Assembly (NCBI GenBank): GCA_900660155.1 | Contig: CABFPE010000413.1 | Coordinates: 86,005 to 150,004 of the forward strand | Direction of reading: 5' to 3' | DNA from: Hofstenia miamia | Lineage: Eukaryota > Xenacoelomorpha > Acoela > Hofsteniidae | DNA length: 64,000 nt | Part shown: piece by piece, positions 25,291-37,233 of the stretch | Position numbering within the stretch: position 1 is the first letter of the stretch | Layout of the letters: every line of letters starts with the position of its first letter | Notes under the pieces: generated by a model | The model's input: only the letters and a program-made list of their open reading frames with translations | Databases searched by the model: none | What the model was told of the DNA's origin: nothing | Made by a program: the position numbers and the translations under genes

Positions 25291-25804
25291 CCATGAGGTT
25301 AAAAAAGTTTCTGTCACCCCTCGAATTATTATTCTGATGCTAATTAAGAAGAAAAATTTCTAGGTTTTGTTGTTATTGAATATATCACATGTTGTTGTCA
25401 GTGTTACGACAAAGCATCGATTATATCTAGAAGATTTGAAGTAGTAAAAGCTTACATTAATTGCATACAATGACTTACGCCACATGTGTATTTCTATAAC
25501 CACGAACTTAATTTGGTCATATCGTCATGATGTGAAACCTCAATAGTGAGGAATATGTTTGGAATTTTATAAGACTTGGTCATTTCATCAAATCTCTTTT
25601 AATGACGTTAGCAAGCTTATTGCAATTTTGCAGTTGCCACTTAAATAGAAATACATAGGGTTGAGACCTACGGCATTTTATGCATAATTATTAACTAAGC
25701 TAATTTTCTATAATCTGCGAATAGAAGTTTAGCATTTCTTAAAAAACACTTCCAAACTGTTGAAATAAACAATTCAGAAAATATTTCACTATTTATCATT
25801 TTTT
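25291..25804. other. Intergenic, nothing supportable
   Basis: AT-rich stretch downstream of the second UGT stop codon; no gene or repeat recognised. Confidence 0.4.
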
Positions 25805-27223
25805 CTATTCATGCTTTAATTTTATTCTTTTCTTACAGCAGTTACACATGCATGTGCATGCTTTGTAAAAAATATACATTGACACTATAGCGAAACAAAT
25901 TGCAACTGCTAAGATAACCTTAGGCCAAAATTCGAGCAAAGGCTTAAATATATCATCGACTTTAATTAAACTGCTACTCTGTTTTGCTATTAAGCCCTCA
26001 ACCAAGTTATTGAGCTCGGGCCAACCACCAATATCACCCATCCGTTCTCGCACTTTCACTAGATTATTGTCCATCTCTTTTTGGTGATCCCTAAACCTCA
26101 ATAATGTTGTCTGTAAGGGCATTTCCATGTAAATTCCAACTTTAGCCTTGTGGAGATTTGATCCAAACAAAAACTGGTCACGCTTTTGGGGAAAAAGAAT
26201 CATTGGCTTCAGATTTTGAATAGCTTCCATCACAGATCCGCCTCCACAATGTGTTAAGAATCCAACTACTTCTTGACGTTGAAGTACTTCAATTTGTGGC
26301 AGGAACTCTTTGACAAAAATTTTTTCTGAGTTCTCAATTTCCTAGAAAAATACAGTCAATATCTCAGAAAAAAATAAATAAGTACTACACTTCATCTCTT
26401 TCCTATATTTTGTACTATATAATATATCTCCTATTCAATGATTTGGTAAAACACTGTCCTGCCTATATATGTCCACTTCAAAACTTTATAAACGTATTCA
26501 AAGTTCAATAAAACATTTCATTAGTAGAAAATTCTTTATTGTCGGGTATATATTTAAAAATCTTAAAAAATACAGGGCGACACAAAAAAAAACAGAACCC
26601 ACAAAATTTTGAATAAAATATGTAATTTGATTTCTTTTTCTTTAATATTTCATGATATAGAAGTACATTCCATGCATGAAAAATTAGAGCAACAGTCATC
26701 CAGAAAACGTCCTTTCCAACCAAGGAAAAGACATTCTGCCTCGAGCCTATTTTGCAAATAAATCATGCATGGTGGTGCAAGCAAACTTTCGAAGATAATT
26801 TCGTTGTCCTAAAGGTCTGAGGGACAATTACACTGGTCGGAGGGTGAGTGCTACGACGGAAAGGAACGTTGACACAATTTTGCGTGATGTATGCAAGTGT
26901 GAGTGTGCCTACAAAGATGAGGACGCCATTTAGAGCACATTTTGGAAAGACAAAAGAAATTTCAAGCCAACCAGAGAATATAGCTGAAACTTTGCAGTAA
27001 ACTTATCCATAGACTAATGTTACAATATACAAAATTTGATTAAATTTGATGGACCTATGTAGGAATAAAAAACATTTTTATGGGTTCTGTTTTTCTTGGG
27101 TCACTTTGTATATAGTGAACTTTCGAAAATATAGGTCAATTTTGTTGGCAATATTTTTGTATTTTTGTCATTGTGCATCATACAATCTTTGCAGAATGTT
27201 TTGCGAGCATTAAGTTTCTTGGC

Positions 27224-27259
<36 letters not shown>

Positions 27260-27920
27260 NNNNNNNNNNNNNNNNNNNNNNNNNNNNNNNNNNNNNNNNN
27301 NNNNNNNNNNNNNNNNNNNNNNNNNNNNNNNNNNNNNNNNNNNNNNNNNNNNNNNNNNNNNNNNNNNNNNNNNNNNNNNNNNNNNNNNNNNNNNNNNNNN
27401 NNNNNNNNNNNNNNNNNNNNNNNNNNNNNNNNNNNNNNNNNNNNNNNNNNNNNNNNNNNNNNNNNNNNNNNNNNNNNNNNNNNNNNNNNNNNNNNNNNNN
27501 NNNNNNNNNNNNNNNNNNNNNNNNNNNNNNNNNNNNNNNNNNNNNNNNNNNNNNNNNNNNNNNNNNNNNNNNNNNNNNNNNNNNNNNNNNNNNNNNNNNN
27601 NNNNNNNNNNNNNNNNNNNNNNNNNNNNNNNNNNNNNNNNNNNNNNNNNNNNNNNNNNNNNNNNNNNNNNNNNNNNNNNNNNNNNNNNNNNNNNNNNNNN
27701 NNNNNNNNNNNNNNNNNNNNNNNNNNNNNNNNNNNNNNNNNNNNNNNNNNNNNNNNNNNNNNNNNNNNNNNNNNNNNNNNNNNNNNNNNNNNNNNNNNNN
27801 NNNNNNNNNNNNNNNNNNNNNNNNNNNNNNNNNNNNNNNNNNNNNNNNNNNNNNNNNNNNNNNNNNNNNNNNNNNNNNNNNNNNNNNNNNNNNNNNNNNN
27901 NNNNNNNNNNNNNNNNNNNN

Positions 27921-27953
<33 letters not shown>

Positions 27954-29726
27954 TATAAGATAATATATAATTGTCCAAGTAGTTCAAATTTTTGCAGCTT
28001 AAGTGGTAAACGGTCAGTTTCTGTGTTGATATATTCGATCTAGTTTGGTTCCTGATCGGGAAAAAGAAAATATTTTACAACTCCGGATGTAGTTGATTAT
28101 TTAATTTCTGTGTGTATGATAGCATATATATACTTAGCAATATACATAGCAATAGACACGGCAAGACTGCTCACCGTTTTAAGACGCTGTCATGAAGAAA
28201 TTCAATTTTTCACAAAAACGTAAAAAAATGCCCCACCTGAAATAAATGTAACCATACCCATTTGTCTTTACCATTGTAGATATAATGAAAGTACGCCAAA
28301 AAAGCTCAGTTTAATTTTAAGGTTAAATATATAGGAATCATCATTATTGAACTTTGCTATTGATAACACATGTCAGACAGATCCACCAAAGCTAATTCAT
28401 TCTCATGACTTAATGGAATTCTTATATAATATGTAAAGTATATTAAGAATCTTGATCTTGGCATGTAAAATCACTCTCATATTTCTATAACACACTTTAA
28501 TTGATTTAAATAGAATAACAACAGCTTGTTGAAACTTGCAGAATTTGTTAATGGCTCACATGTAACATTTCATATTTCAAGCTTTATAATACACACAAGA
28601 TTCAGGATTTCCAAGAAAATTAATCTCTCACTTGATATATTCTCCATCAGAAAATAATGCGTACAACCATGATCTCTGATTTATGGAATATAATAGCAAT
28701 TTTCAGAAAGATTTGCCACAACGTGCTAGTATGTAAATACTTCAGATGTAGAATTACTTATTCTTACATTAAAATACTCACGAGATTAACATCTCTTCCT
28801 TTTTTTAAGCCCCACAAAAGCCTGAAATGTGATTGCTCTTCAAACGAACTAATAAACATTTGAATAGTTTCATAATCTAGGTATGTTGAAGTTCCAAGTG
28901 CCATATATATTATAGGGATTGTAGATGAAGTAATCCAACTGATTAGTTCTTTTTCCAACGAATGCGTTGACTTTGTGCCACTAAATAATGCTATTTTGTG
29001 TATATGGGGAGAATCCCCGTGTTCAACTAATGGCGAGGTAAGTGAGGTTACTACAGGATAACTGCGCCAAATGTGGTAGACACTTCCAAATGGTGCAAGT
29101 CCAAATTTAGCCCGCTGTGAATTTATATTATTAAGACTAGTAAAATATGTAGATATATATACATATGCAACCCACTGCATTTGGGCAAGAATCTTATGAA
29201 CTACGTTATCGTTTGAGATGTATGGTTCCAACTCTCGAGAATGCATGACATGATCTTCTGAAGGAATTGCGAAACCATTTGAATGAAAAAGTACGAAAGG
29301 TATATCATGGTGGTCTGCATACGTTGACGTCAATAAAGCCAGTGGATGGGAAATTATCAAATCGGGTTTCTCTTGAATACTGCTTAACCAGGTTGAAAGC
29401 TTTCTAGCTGGTTCGATTTGCCAATTCCACAGTTTCTCTCGAGTAGCCCAGGTCTTTTCAAGAATGTTTCCTTGTACTTCAAAATCATCCACTATGTTCC
29501 AATTTTCACGTTCGTACAGTTTTGCACCTATCTCTAAAATCCTTTCTTCACAATCAACTGGAGCCACGTATGTCACCTCATGCCCGTGCTCTATAAACAG
29601 TTTGGCTAAAGGCAGTGTAGCAAAGAGATGTGATGTGCACCCTGAAGGAATTGCGACGTGATATGAATTTATGCTGAATACTTGAATAATGCTGAGAAAA
29701 ATACAGAAAACAAATTTTGTTGACAT
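25805..29726 (-). CDS. UDP-glycosyltransferase (UGT), copy 2, two exons
   Basis: Exons are 29726-28782 (315 codons) and 26341-25805 (178 codons plus stop). They have exactly the same lengths and the same phase-0 intron position as copy 1 (donor CTC|GTGAGT, acceptor TCTAG|GAA), giving 493 residues. Signal peptide, GCTSHLFATLPLA His motif, PDLIISHP block, FLPQIEVL, THCGGGS signature, DQ pair and C-terminal membrane segment are all present. The tail ends KLKHE, again KxKxx. The two proteins are near-identical in the C-terminal half and at residues about 21-60. They differ most at residues about 75-95 and 170-215, the part of the N-terminal half that usually governs acceptor choice. The intron is 2,440 bp, holds a 661-bp N gap, TA tracts and a mariner-type MITE, and is far longer than the 269-bp intron of copy 1. 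No disabling change is visible. Confidence 0.92.
26573..27108 (-). mobile_element. IS630/mariner-like MITE in the UGT copy 2 intron
   Basis: The left end is CAGGGCGACACAAAAAAAAA and then CAGAACCCACAAAA. The right end, reverse complemented, is CAAAGTGACCCAAGAAAAAC and then AGAACCCATAAAA. TA dinucleotides flank both sides. The interior is too short for a transposase, but around 26880 a frame reads VDTILRDVCKCECAYKDED, which vaguely resembles the C-terminal tail of such transposases. It is best called a deletion derivative. Confidence 0.65.
27228..27951. repeat. (TA)n microsatellite with a 661-bp N gap
   Basis: TA runs enter and leave the gap 27260-27920. The very long open frames that cross it consist of X and YI repeats and are not genes. 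Confidence 0.95.
28282..28325. repeat. End fragment of the TTAACCTTAA repeat family
   Basis: AAAGTACGCCAAAAAAGCTC followed by AGTTTAATTTTAAGGTTAA matches the right end of the copy at 20191-20622 (AAAGTACGCTAGGCTG, then TTTAATTTTAAGGTT). No clear interior is attached. Confidence 0.45.
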
Positions 29727-30324
29727 ATTTTTCTATAGCCAAATTGGTTCACAATAGCGCACTAACGAAATCAAAATATTCATGTTTACCAATTTAATAA
29801 AGCGCATAGAATTAATTAAGGATTTGCTGTGCGCAAACATTTGTCGTTCATATATTTCAAAAAATACAAATTATGTTATTCTAAATATAGCTCACCAATG
29901 CATAAAGCTGGTATTTTGTGACACATACAATTTCATTTGTAAATATGTTATACTTATATATATATATATATATATCTATATATATCCCTTCTACGTCGTT
30001 ACTTTTAAATCATGGGCATCGTCGTTTGGGGTAACTTTGTTACCCCACGTTATAAATTCCATATTATTTAATATAACATAAATTTAAACAATTGTGTTCA
30101 ATCTACATAAATTATTTCACTTATAGCATGCAGTTTACAACAAAATTTGAAAGCTTGTAATAATTTTCCTGTAATATTTTGTAAATATTTGCATGAGAAA
30201 AAGCATCTTCTCTGTTCTTTTTCAAGTGAAAAAACGTGTTTTCTTTAATATCATAGAGTCACTCATCTATTGACCCATATAGTTACACATGTATTTGATA
30301 CAGGGTTTAATAGAAATATTACTA
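29727..30324. other. Upstream region of UGT copy 2
   Basis: No gene seen. A TA run lies at about 29956-29987, followed by a short perfect hairpin GGGGTAAC-TTT-GTTACCCC at about 30028-30046. Confidence 0.45.
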
Positions 30325-30600
30325 CCAGACTTGTCAATGAGCCGAGCTTCTAATGTATCAAACCAAACCGGGCCAAACCATGCCGGGCCGAGCGGAGCCG
30401 AGCCTAGCTTGAACCCGTGAACACTGCATTGGATACACAACGATCCCAAAACGAGCCTTTATTAAGCCAAGCAAATTTGTAGTTCTGTTTCTTAATTTGC
30501 TTACGGCAGCTTTTTCTTACTCTTTCATTCAATACACCTTTTTTATAATCTTATTTTAAAATGCTTGTTAAATAATAGCAAGAGCGATGAAACAAATTTG
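30325..30600. repeat. Dispersed repeat, copy 2, with GAGCCGAGC-rich head
   Basis: It shares ordered blocks with 20795-21020: CCAGACTTGT, GAGCTTCTAAT, CAACGATCC, TTTGTAGTTCTGTTTCTTAA, TTCATTCAATACACCTTT, AATAATAGCAAGAGC. At 30340-30410 it has a GC-rich patch built of GGGCC, GCCGAGC and GAGCC motifs that stands out from the AT-rich surroundings. Confidence 0.65.
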
Positions 30601-31112
30601 AGAGCAAAATTAATTATGTTAAAGAAAAACTCATGTGCCTATCTCCGGCACTTGCGACCGTGCAATAAAGACTTATCCTTTGTTTATTCCCCTTTTTTCT
30701 TTTATGAAGTTTGTTGTAAATTGTACTCATTGAGATACCTTAAAGATATCAAGAATAGAGAACACTTACTTTGCTCAAATATTGCCAAAGTGAAATGTTG
30801 TGAAATATAGTATTAACTGATTAATCTTGCAATTCTCTTGTATATAGCAAGGGCGGAAAAATCATTAAAATTGTGCAATGAAAATTACAAATGAAAAATG
30901 CTTAGTACCGTCAAATGGAGTGAATAGGAACAGTTTTTTTAGGTTATTTTCACAAATCTGGTGTGCGTAAAATGTACTTCATTGAACTTTTACACTATAA
31001 TGTGTCATATAGTTTCTGAGAATACATTTCAATAAAAGAAAGAATATTTCGTTTTCAGGAATTTTTTAAAATTCTTAAAGTATTCCTATTTCCTCTTTCA
31101 GATGGGGGGAAT
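30601..31112. other. Intergenic, nothing supportable
   Basis: The open frame at 30565-30810 lies mostly here, begins inside the repeat and lacks motifs. I see no gene. Confidence 0.4.
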
Positions 31113-31255
31113 CTTTCTTCAAGGAAAATATTTGCTAGATTTTGGAGCAATTTGCATTTTATTCGCCCATTATATTTCATGCATTCTCAAGAAAATATGT
31201 GTGCGATAAAATGCAAATTACCCCAAAATCTAACAAACATTTCCTTTGAAGAAAG
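31113..31255. repeat. Long imperfect inverted repeat (hairpin)
   Basis: The arm 31113-31166 (CTTTCTTCAAGG ... GCATTTTATTCGC) pairs with 31203-31255 (GCGATAAAATGC ... TTTGAAGAAAG). This is a roughly 54-bp stem at about 85 percent complementarity by eye, with a 36-base loop. It could be a fold-back MITE or a stem-loop transcript source; nothing distinguishes them here. Confidence 0.7.
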
Positions 31256-31773
31256 GCAGCAGTACAATGTGTATTGCTTCTCAATGCCGAAATATTTTGT
31301 GACGGTATAAAAATGCTGGCCAATTTAGAGCAATTGCTAAAAATATTTTTTATGCCTTGTATTAAGATAGCACGCAAAATCAATTTTCATACACCATCGT
31401 GCAGCAGAAATATTTCCTAGGAAGAAATATTTCGTGTAATGCTACACCCACACACAATTAACTGTTTAAGGATTTTTTTCTATCTACATTGTCCTTCATG
31501 CATTTAAGTGTATGAACTTTATAGGTTCCATAAAGGCAGTGTCAATGCTGATTTTTATAGAGAAAAATTTTTAGCAATATCATCACAGGATCAGAAACTT
31601 AGCCAATTATGATTTTCAGTAATATTAAGATAATGCATTTAAAAATAAAACCACATGTAAATGAATGATATATTAAGTACATAAACTTAAATAGAAAGAT
31701 TTTTGCAAAATATAGTTTTTTTAGTAGTTTAATCCAACTCTATGGTAATACTGAAATTCTTTGCTCATCGTCT

Positions 31774-32150
31774 TCACAAATTTGGTTTCATTTCTGAGCC
31801 AGGAACTCTTCCTTGAAGGTATGCATACATATAGTTTCTAGATCTATTAATGTAATTACTTATTGTTTCCTTGGGAATTGAATCCAGAGCTACCGGTGCA
31901 GTTATTTGAAGGGATTCAATGGTGTAGTCATTTTATAAAGTTGCTTCAGGGTCAAAACTATCATCTGAAGAAAGGACTTCATTCTTTTCATCTGGACACA
32001 ATTCCACAGAGTCTTCCATAGATTCTGGAGGGCTTAAGCCTTCTGTGGAATCCTGGTTGCTTCTGCAGCAACCTGGTGCTTCGGGTTTCGCTGCAGTCTT
32101 GCTTTTTTGAGTTTCGGCTTGATGAAACATTAAGACAGCTATAGTTTCTG
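31774..32150 (-). pseudogene. Coding-like relic, possibly transposase C-terminus
   Basis: One minus-strand frame is open from about 32150 to a TAA at 31933 and continues in the same frame to a TGA at 31774. The first part is acidic and Ser/Pro-rich (EGLSPPESMEDSVELCPDEK, SSDDSFDPEATL). The second part reads LDSIPKETISNYINRSRNYM followed by YAYLQG. The 'RS.NYM.AYL.G' ending resembles the tail that follows the DDE domain in several pogo/Tc5-like and related endonuclease families, hence the tentative call. Base composition is clearly less AT-rich than the flanks. The internal stop makes it a pseudogene, or a last exon that ends at 31933. Family uncertain. Confidence 0.4.
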
Positions 32151-33223
32151 CTAGTTAGCTATGCAAAGAAAATATGATAATTTATTTTTGTGGGTGGTTT
32201 ACATGATGTAATGTCAAAATTGGCCAATCAGTTTGCACATTTGCCTTAGCAACAGTGAATATACTTATAATGCCTCAAAGCACACTTCAAATTATAGGCA
32301 ATGCGAAAATGTGCACAATTTGTTTGAGTTATCTATTACAGATCGTGAGTTATTATCAGTTTCAAAATACCAGCTTTATGCCTTGGTGGACTATACATCT
32401 ATGCTGAACATACATTTCAAGAAACGAAAATTTTAGCCTTATAATGCGAATCTAAACAATTGCTAATTAATACTGCATATATTTGAAAATCTAATACAGT
32501 GAATAAATTAAGATTTTGAGTATTAAAGCAAAAGAGAAAATACTTTGCTTGGTTATTTTATTTAATGCACGTCTGCTTAAACACCTATGAACATACATTT
32601 CGAGGATATTGACATCATTAGTCATGTTCCATGGAGCAAAGATTTTCTGTTCGATGTATAAATCATGCCATTTTCCCATATTTCCAAATGCGACATTTGT
32701 TTAGTTGCCATTTGACGACGAATTGGGTCTAAAAACTCGAAATTAACCAATTTTTTTATTCTCTGAAACATCATCCCAATTAATGATACATAAATATTAC
32801 AAAAAATGACCTAATTAGCGATAACTTCACTACATGGATGAAAATATTTAATAGTAAATCAATTCAATCAACTTTGTAAAAGTAAAAAATAAAAAGGCAT
32901 AGTTTAGATTTTAATTCCCTCAAATCATTAATTGAAGTTGTATCATATCCAAACTTTTAGACGCATTGCAGCGAATCGATTTATTTTGGAAGGTTTGTGC
33001 AACTGGATTTCTGGGCTTGAGGAATTTTGACATTGAGTGAGTTGCTGCACAAGGTACAAGTGCAGAGAGTGAGCAAAATTGTATAAAACTGGTTTGTTCT
33101 ACATAACAAAGCCGTTTTTATCAAGCCCTGAGCAGGTAAATAAATAAATAAGCTTCTATTGTAAAATATATAACCATCTACTTAAGATTTAAGATATCCT
33201 AAGCAGCATACTTAGAAAATTCC
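32151..33223. other. Intergenic, nothing supportable
   Basis: AT-rich, with short motif-free frames only. Confidence 0.4.
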
Positions 33224-33684
33224 TTAACACTAGAACTGCGATCACTCCGTGACAATATATTTACAGCTGATGTTTCAAATGCGAAAATTATTGAATAGAA
33301 AAAAATTTCTACTAATTGCAAAGTCAATGAGATTATCAACATAATTGGAAGTATTTGTAGCTGCTAGTGTTTTTGATGAATGAATAATGAAGCAAACAAA
33401 GCGGTTTACTGGTCATTTTGACTTATCGTCGCGTTTCCATTTTTAATATGTGTTCATATGGCTCGATACCACAGATGATCACCTAAATCTTAGTGCATAA
33501 TGCGTTATTTTGAGAATAATAATGTACAAAACATTATTTTCTAGAACTCATTAAATTTATAATAAAGTTCTTCATCACGATTGGAATACAAACACAGATG
33601 ATTCTGATAGCCTTTTTTGGACTTTATCCAGGAGGACTAATACGTAATCTGAAACTTCATCCAAGCCGAGCAGCATAGTGTTAA
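33224..33684. repeat. TTAA-flanked piggyBac-like MITE
   Basis: The left end is TTAACACTAGAACTGCGATC. The right end, reverse complemented, is TTAACACTATGCTGCTCGGC. The TTAA at each border and the shared TTAACACTA plus CTGC give an inverted-repeat pair 461 bp apart. The interior shows no open frame. TTAA is the exact target duplicated by piggyBac transposases. Confidence 0.6.
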
Positions 33685-36600
33685 TATTGAAACAACAGGA
33701 CACTTATGCTAGGGAGTTGTACAAAATATACATCTCTTTTCTACCCTTCCTAAAATTTGGAGATCTACCAAAAAGTGTTGGCAAAAATAAAAATTGTGAT
33801 ATCTGACATCCCAAACCCCCTTGTACATACCCCTTGAAATATTCAAGTTTCATTAATGTGCAAAATCACCTAAGTTGATATGAAAATTACAGTTTTATTG
33901 ATGCTTAGTTGATAAAAACTAAGTGCAAAGTAATAGATTACCTGTTAAAAAGTAAAAATTTTCATTCACAATATTTTAATGCTGTGAATGGACATAAATT
34001 TACATAGATTATTAACATTAAGTACAGGAGTGTACTACGAGTGTCCAAAAACAATGTTTGGGTATTAAGCATCTATAAATTTTCAACTATAAGTGGTAGA
34101 ATGATGAAGTAAGATTTCTTCAAAGCAAAACTTCCAAAATTTCTTTGAGATGGACAACATTACAAAAAACAAAAAAGCTGTGAAACATTGAACATGGGGA
34201 GAAAAAAATTGAATACATTGCCAATTCAAAGATAATAAATTATTACAGTAAATATGCAATTGAAAAATTAATCCTTCGTAGCAATCGTGGTGACAATTTA
34301 TAGTTGTTTTCTTACAAAATTCTAATCAAACAGATTTCGTTGCTTGGAAAGTTCAAACTGTTCAAATTTCTTATGGTTTTATTGGCTTCAAATTGTAATC
34401 CTTTAATATTCTTTATGGATCCATGTTAAAGAACAACTTTTGCATGTAAAACTATTTACCATAACAGATGAAAAAGCAGCCATCTGAAAAATTCCTATCT
34501 CTTAGCTATGATTACTTTTTTTGTCACTTAATAAATTTATTGCATATCAAAATGTACATTTTGAATTAATATTGTAAGATAATTAAAATATAAAATTTTT
34601 TCTTTCTTGTAATATTTGTTTTATCATTCTATTTACTATAATTAAATAACTATGGACATGTAAATTCCTAAGCAATTTCAGCACATTGCACTTGAATATG
34701 CATCACATAATTTTGATATGCAAGACTTTTTTTAAGATGAAATCTTGTTTCTGTGACCATGATATCTAAAAGTAGTCCACATTAGTCGTAATTACATTTT
34801 AAAATTCCACGCAACTGGTTTGTGTTGGTCAAATTTTGGAGACAATTCAGATTGATGTAATAGTTAGAATAATTGGCAATGGGTGTAAAACTTATGGCAC
34901 AAATAGTTAGACAACTACAACCTTGCGCAATTATTCAACTCTTTCATGCTGTTATCCTGAGTGACGTTGACTACATAAATATATTATTTACTGTTTTGAA
35001 CAGTGTACATTATACAAATTTTGATTTTCCGTTAAGATGGGCATTAAATGCATCAAAGAAAAACTTGCAAAATTCAGCATAACATTTTTAGATCAGTCCT
35101 CTTTCTAAAACTACTCATTATACAATGCTAACATTCTTCATACTTATAAAAAATCTACCACATTAGAATATGACTAAAACTCTGGGATTAACTCAAAGCT
35201 TTTTACATGTACAAGTATAAACAAAAGTTTTTAAAGAAATCTTTCTACCATTTGAAACTAGAATTCACTACTTAGGGAATTAAGAATATTGAAAAATTGC
35301 AATCCTTTAAAATCGTTTTAAATTGATTTTTACTATATATTTCTGGTAAATCATCACTAGAATTCAAATTTTTCAATAATCTTCATATAAAAACTCATAA
35401 TTGAAGTAGTCTGAAATATTTTTTGTAGTCATTGTGCATAAATATTTTGGAAATTTAATGGCGCCATTCAGGTAAGTTACCAGTTACTTAATTGCAAACA
35501 ATTATCTGAATTTCGTGTCTTATATTGCTGAATTATTTATGACTTAGTTCTTTCTTTATGGCTTTTAAAAAATCGTAGATATTTTTGATACTTTGAAACT
35601 ATTGTGACTGGAAGAAATAGAAGATAGACTTAAGGTATTCTCCTTATTTTTCCAATTCCTTTAATTCTGTTCCAAAATTTCAATGTAAATCACATGAGAA
35701 AGTGTGTATTTCGATTTATGGGTTGCAATTGTAAATGCTGTCAAAATAATCTTTTAACTGGAGCAACATGCTGCCCAACTGCACTCTGAGCCGCCAAATA
35801 TGCATACATTTGAAGTTTTAAAAGCTCAGTTATATTGAATTTGTTTTCAGAGAAATGATCCTAACAATATTGTTCTTTATATAGCACAACACGCAAATAT
35901 AACAATACAACGAAATACTTTTGCTATGCTTCATCGGAAGTTTGAAAAAATGATATTAAATGCTCTTGCAAGTAATGAATTAGCTTAAATTCGGTCGAAT
36001 TATTCAAAGTCAACAATATTATATAAATCCTTTCACTTTTGTGGCTCCACAATGTTTTGAAAAATGAAAACAACGGTTGGTATGTTTTTTGCTCTTCCTT
36101 GCAGCATTAATGACAAACTGTGAAAAAAAGCTTTTGCGAAAACTAAGGAATCTGATGATGAAATTGTACATGATTTGAAAGAAGCAGTAGTAAAATGGTA
36201 AATAACAATCGGGGAAAGAGGCTTCCGTAAATGATGGGGTTAGATGGTGTGATTCGGTTTAAATCTCCAATGCAATACTCTCAATTTCAGTGCTACTCAT
36301 GATGTCACTGAGATGTTTGTGTATCAAAGCTAAAAATTTCCTCAAATTTGAAGAAATTTGAATTATAATTTTAAACATAATAATCCAAATTGTGCAATGA
36401 TCTGCATGACGTGATTCGGAAGTGCGTGGGGTGAATCGGATACATACATAATTTGGTCTTACTCAATCATAAATATCATATGTCCGTTTGAGTCTATGTG
36501 AGTTCAAAACATTTTCCTTACGCCAATTATCAAATCAAAGTACTATGAATATTATATAATTTGCAAAAATGTATAATAAAATTGTGCTATGTAATATAAT

Positions 36601-37233
36601 TCATGCTATGGATAGGCTGTTTCCCAGTTGCTATTTTTAGCCTTATTCTCTACACATATATTTTGATGGAAGGTTTGTTGATTATAATTTCAAAAATAGA
36701 TTTTACCTAAATATTCTTCCAAACACTTAATATTGCATAAAATCGGCACTCATCATTCAATTGGCTTTAGCAGAAATTATTAAACGCAAGTTTCCAAATT
36801 TCGTGATAAAATGCTTTACTTTGATTACTGAAATCAGTATGCCAATTAAATGTTTTTAATTTTTTACGTTATTGCATATTAAACGCTATAATAGTGATCT
36901 AGAACTCTTGTGTTGTTTCACTTTGTTTAAATTGCTTTCACGAAACGATATGTGTTTAATTTGCTTGAATTTTTGCTTAATTCAGCTGAGAAAACGTATA
37001 TAATACATATTGATTTACTAGTCTAAAAATATCAAAATGAGAAAATTTGTTTTTACAATAGAAACATGGTGCCTAAGACATTTTTCAAATCGATATTTTT
37101 TATCAAAACGATACAGATTTCTTCTTGAAATAATACATAAATATGATACTTTTAACAAATTCCGATAGTTAACTATATCCATTACGAAATAAATGATGTT
37201 GATAGTAATTTTTAATCCTATAAATACAAATTT
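33685..37233. other. Intergenic, nothing supportable
   Basis: About 3.5 kb of AT-rich sequence. No frame has recognisable motifs or gene-like composition. Two short related phrases (GTGATTCGGTTTAAAT at about 36250 and GTGATTCGGAAGTGCG at about 36412) are noted but unexplained. Confidence 0.45.

Noticed and set aside
27165-28043. Frames of 230-290 codons around 27.2-28.0 kb
   Set aside because: Almost entirely Ns plus TA repeats; no real coding sequence.
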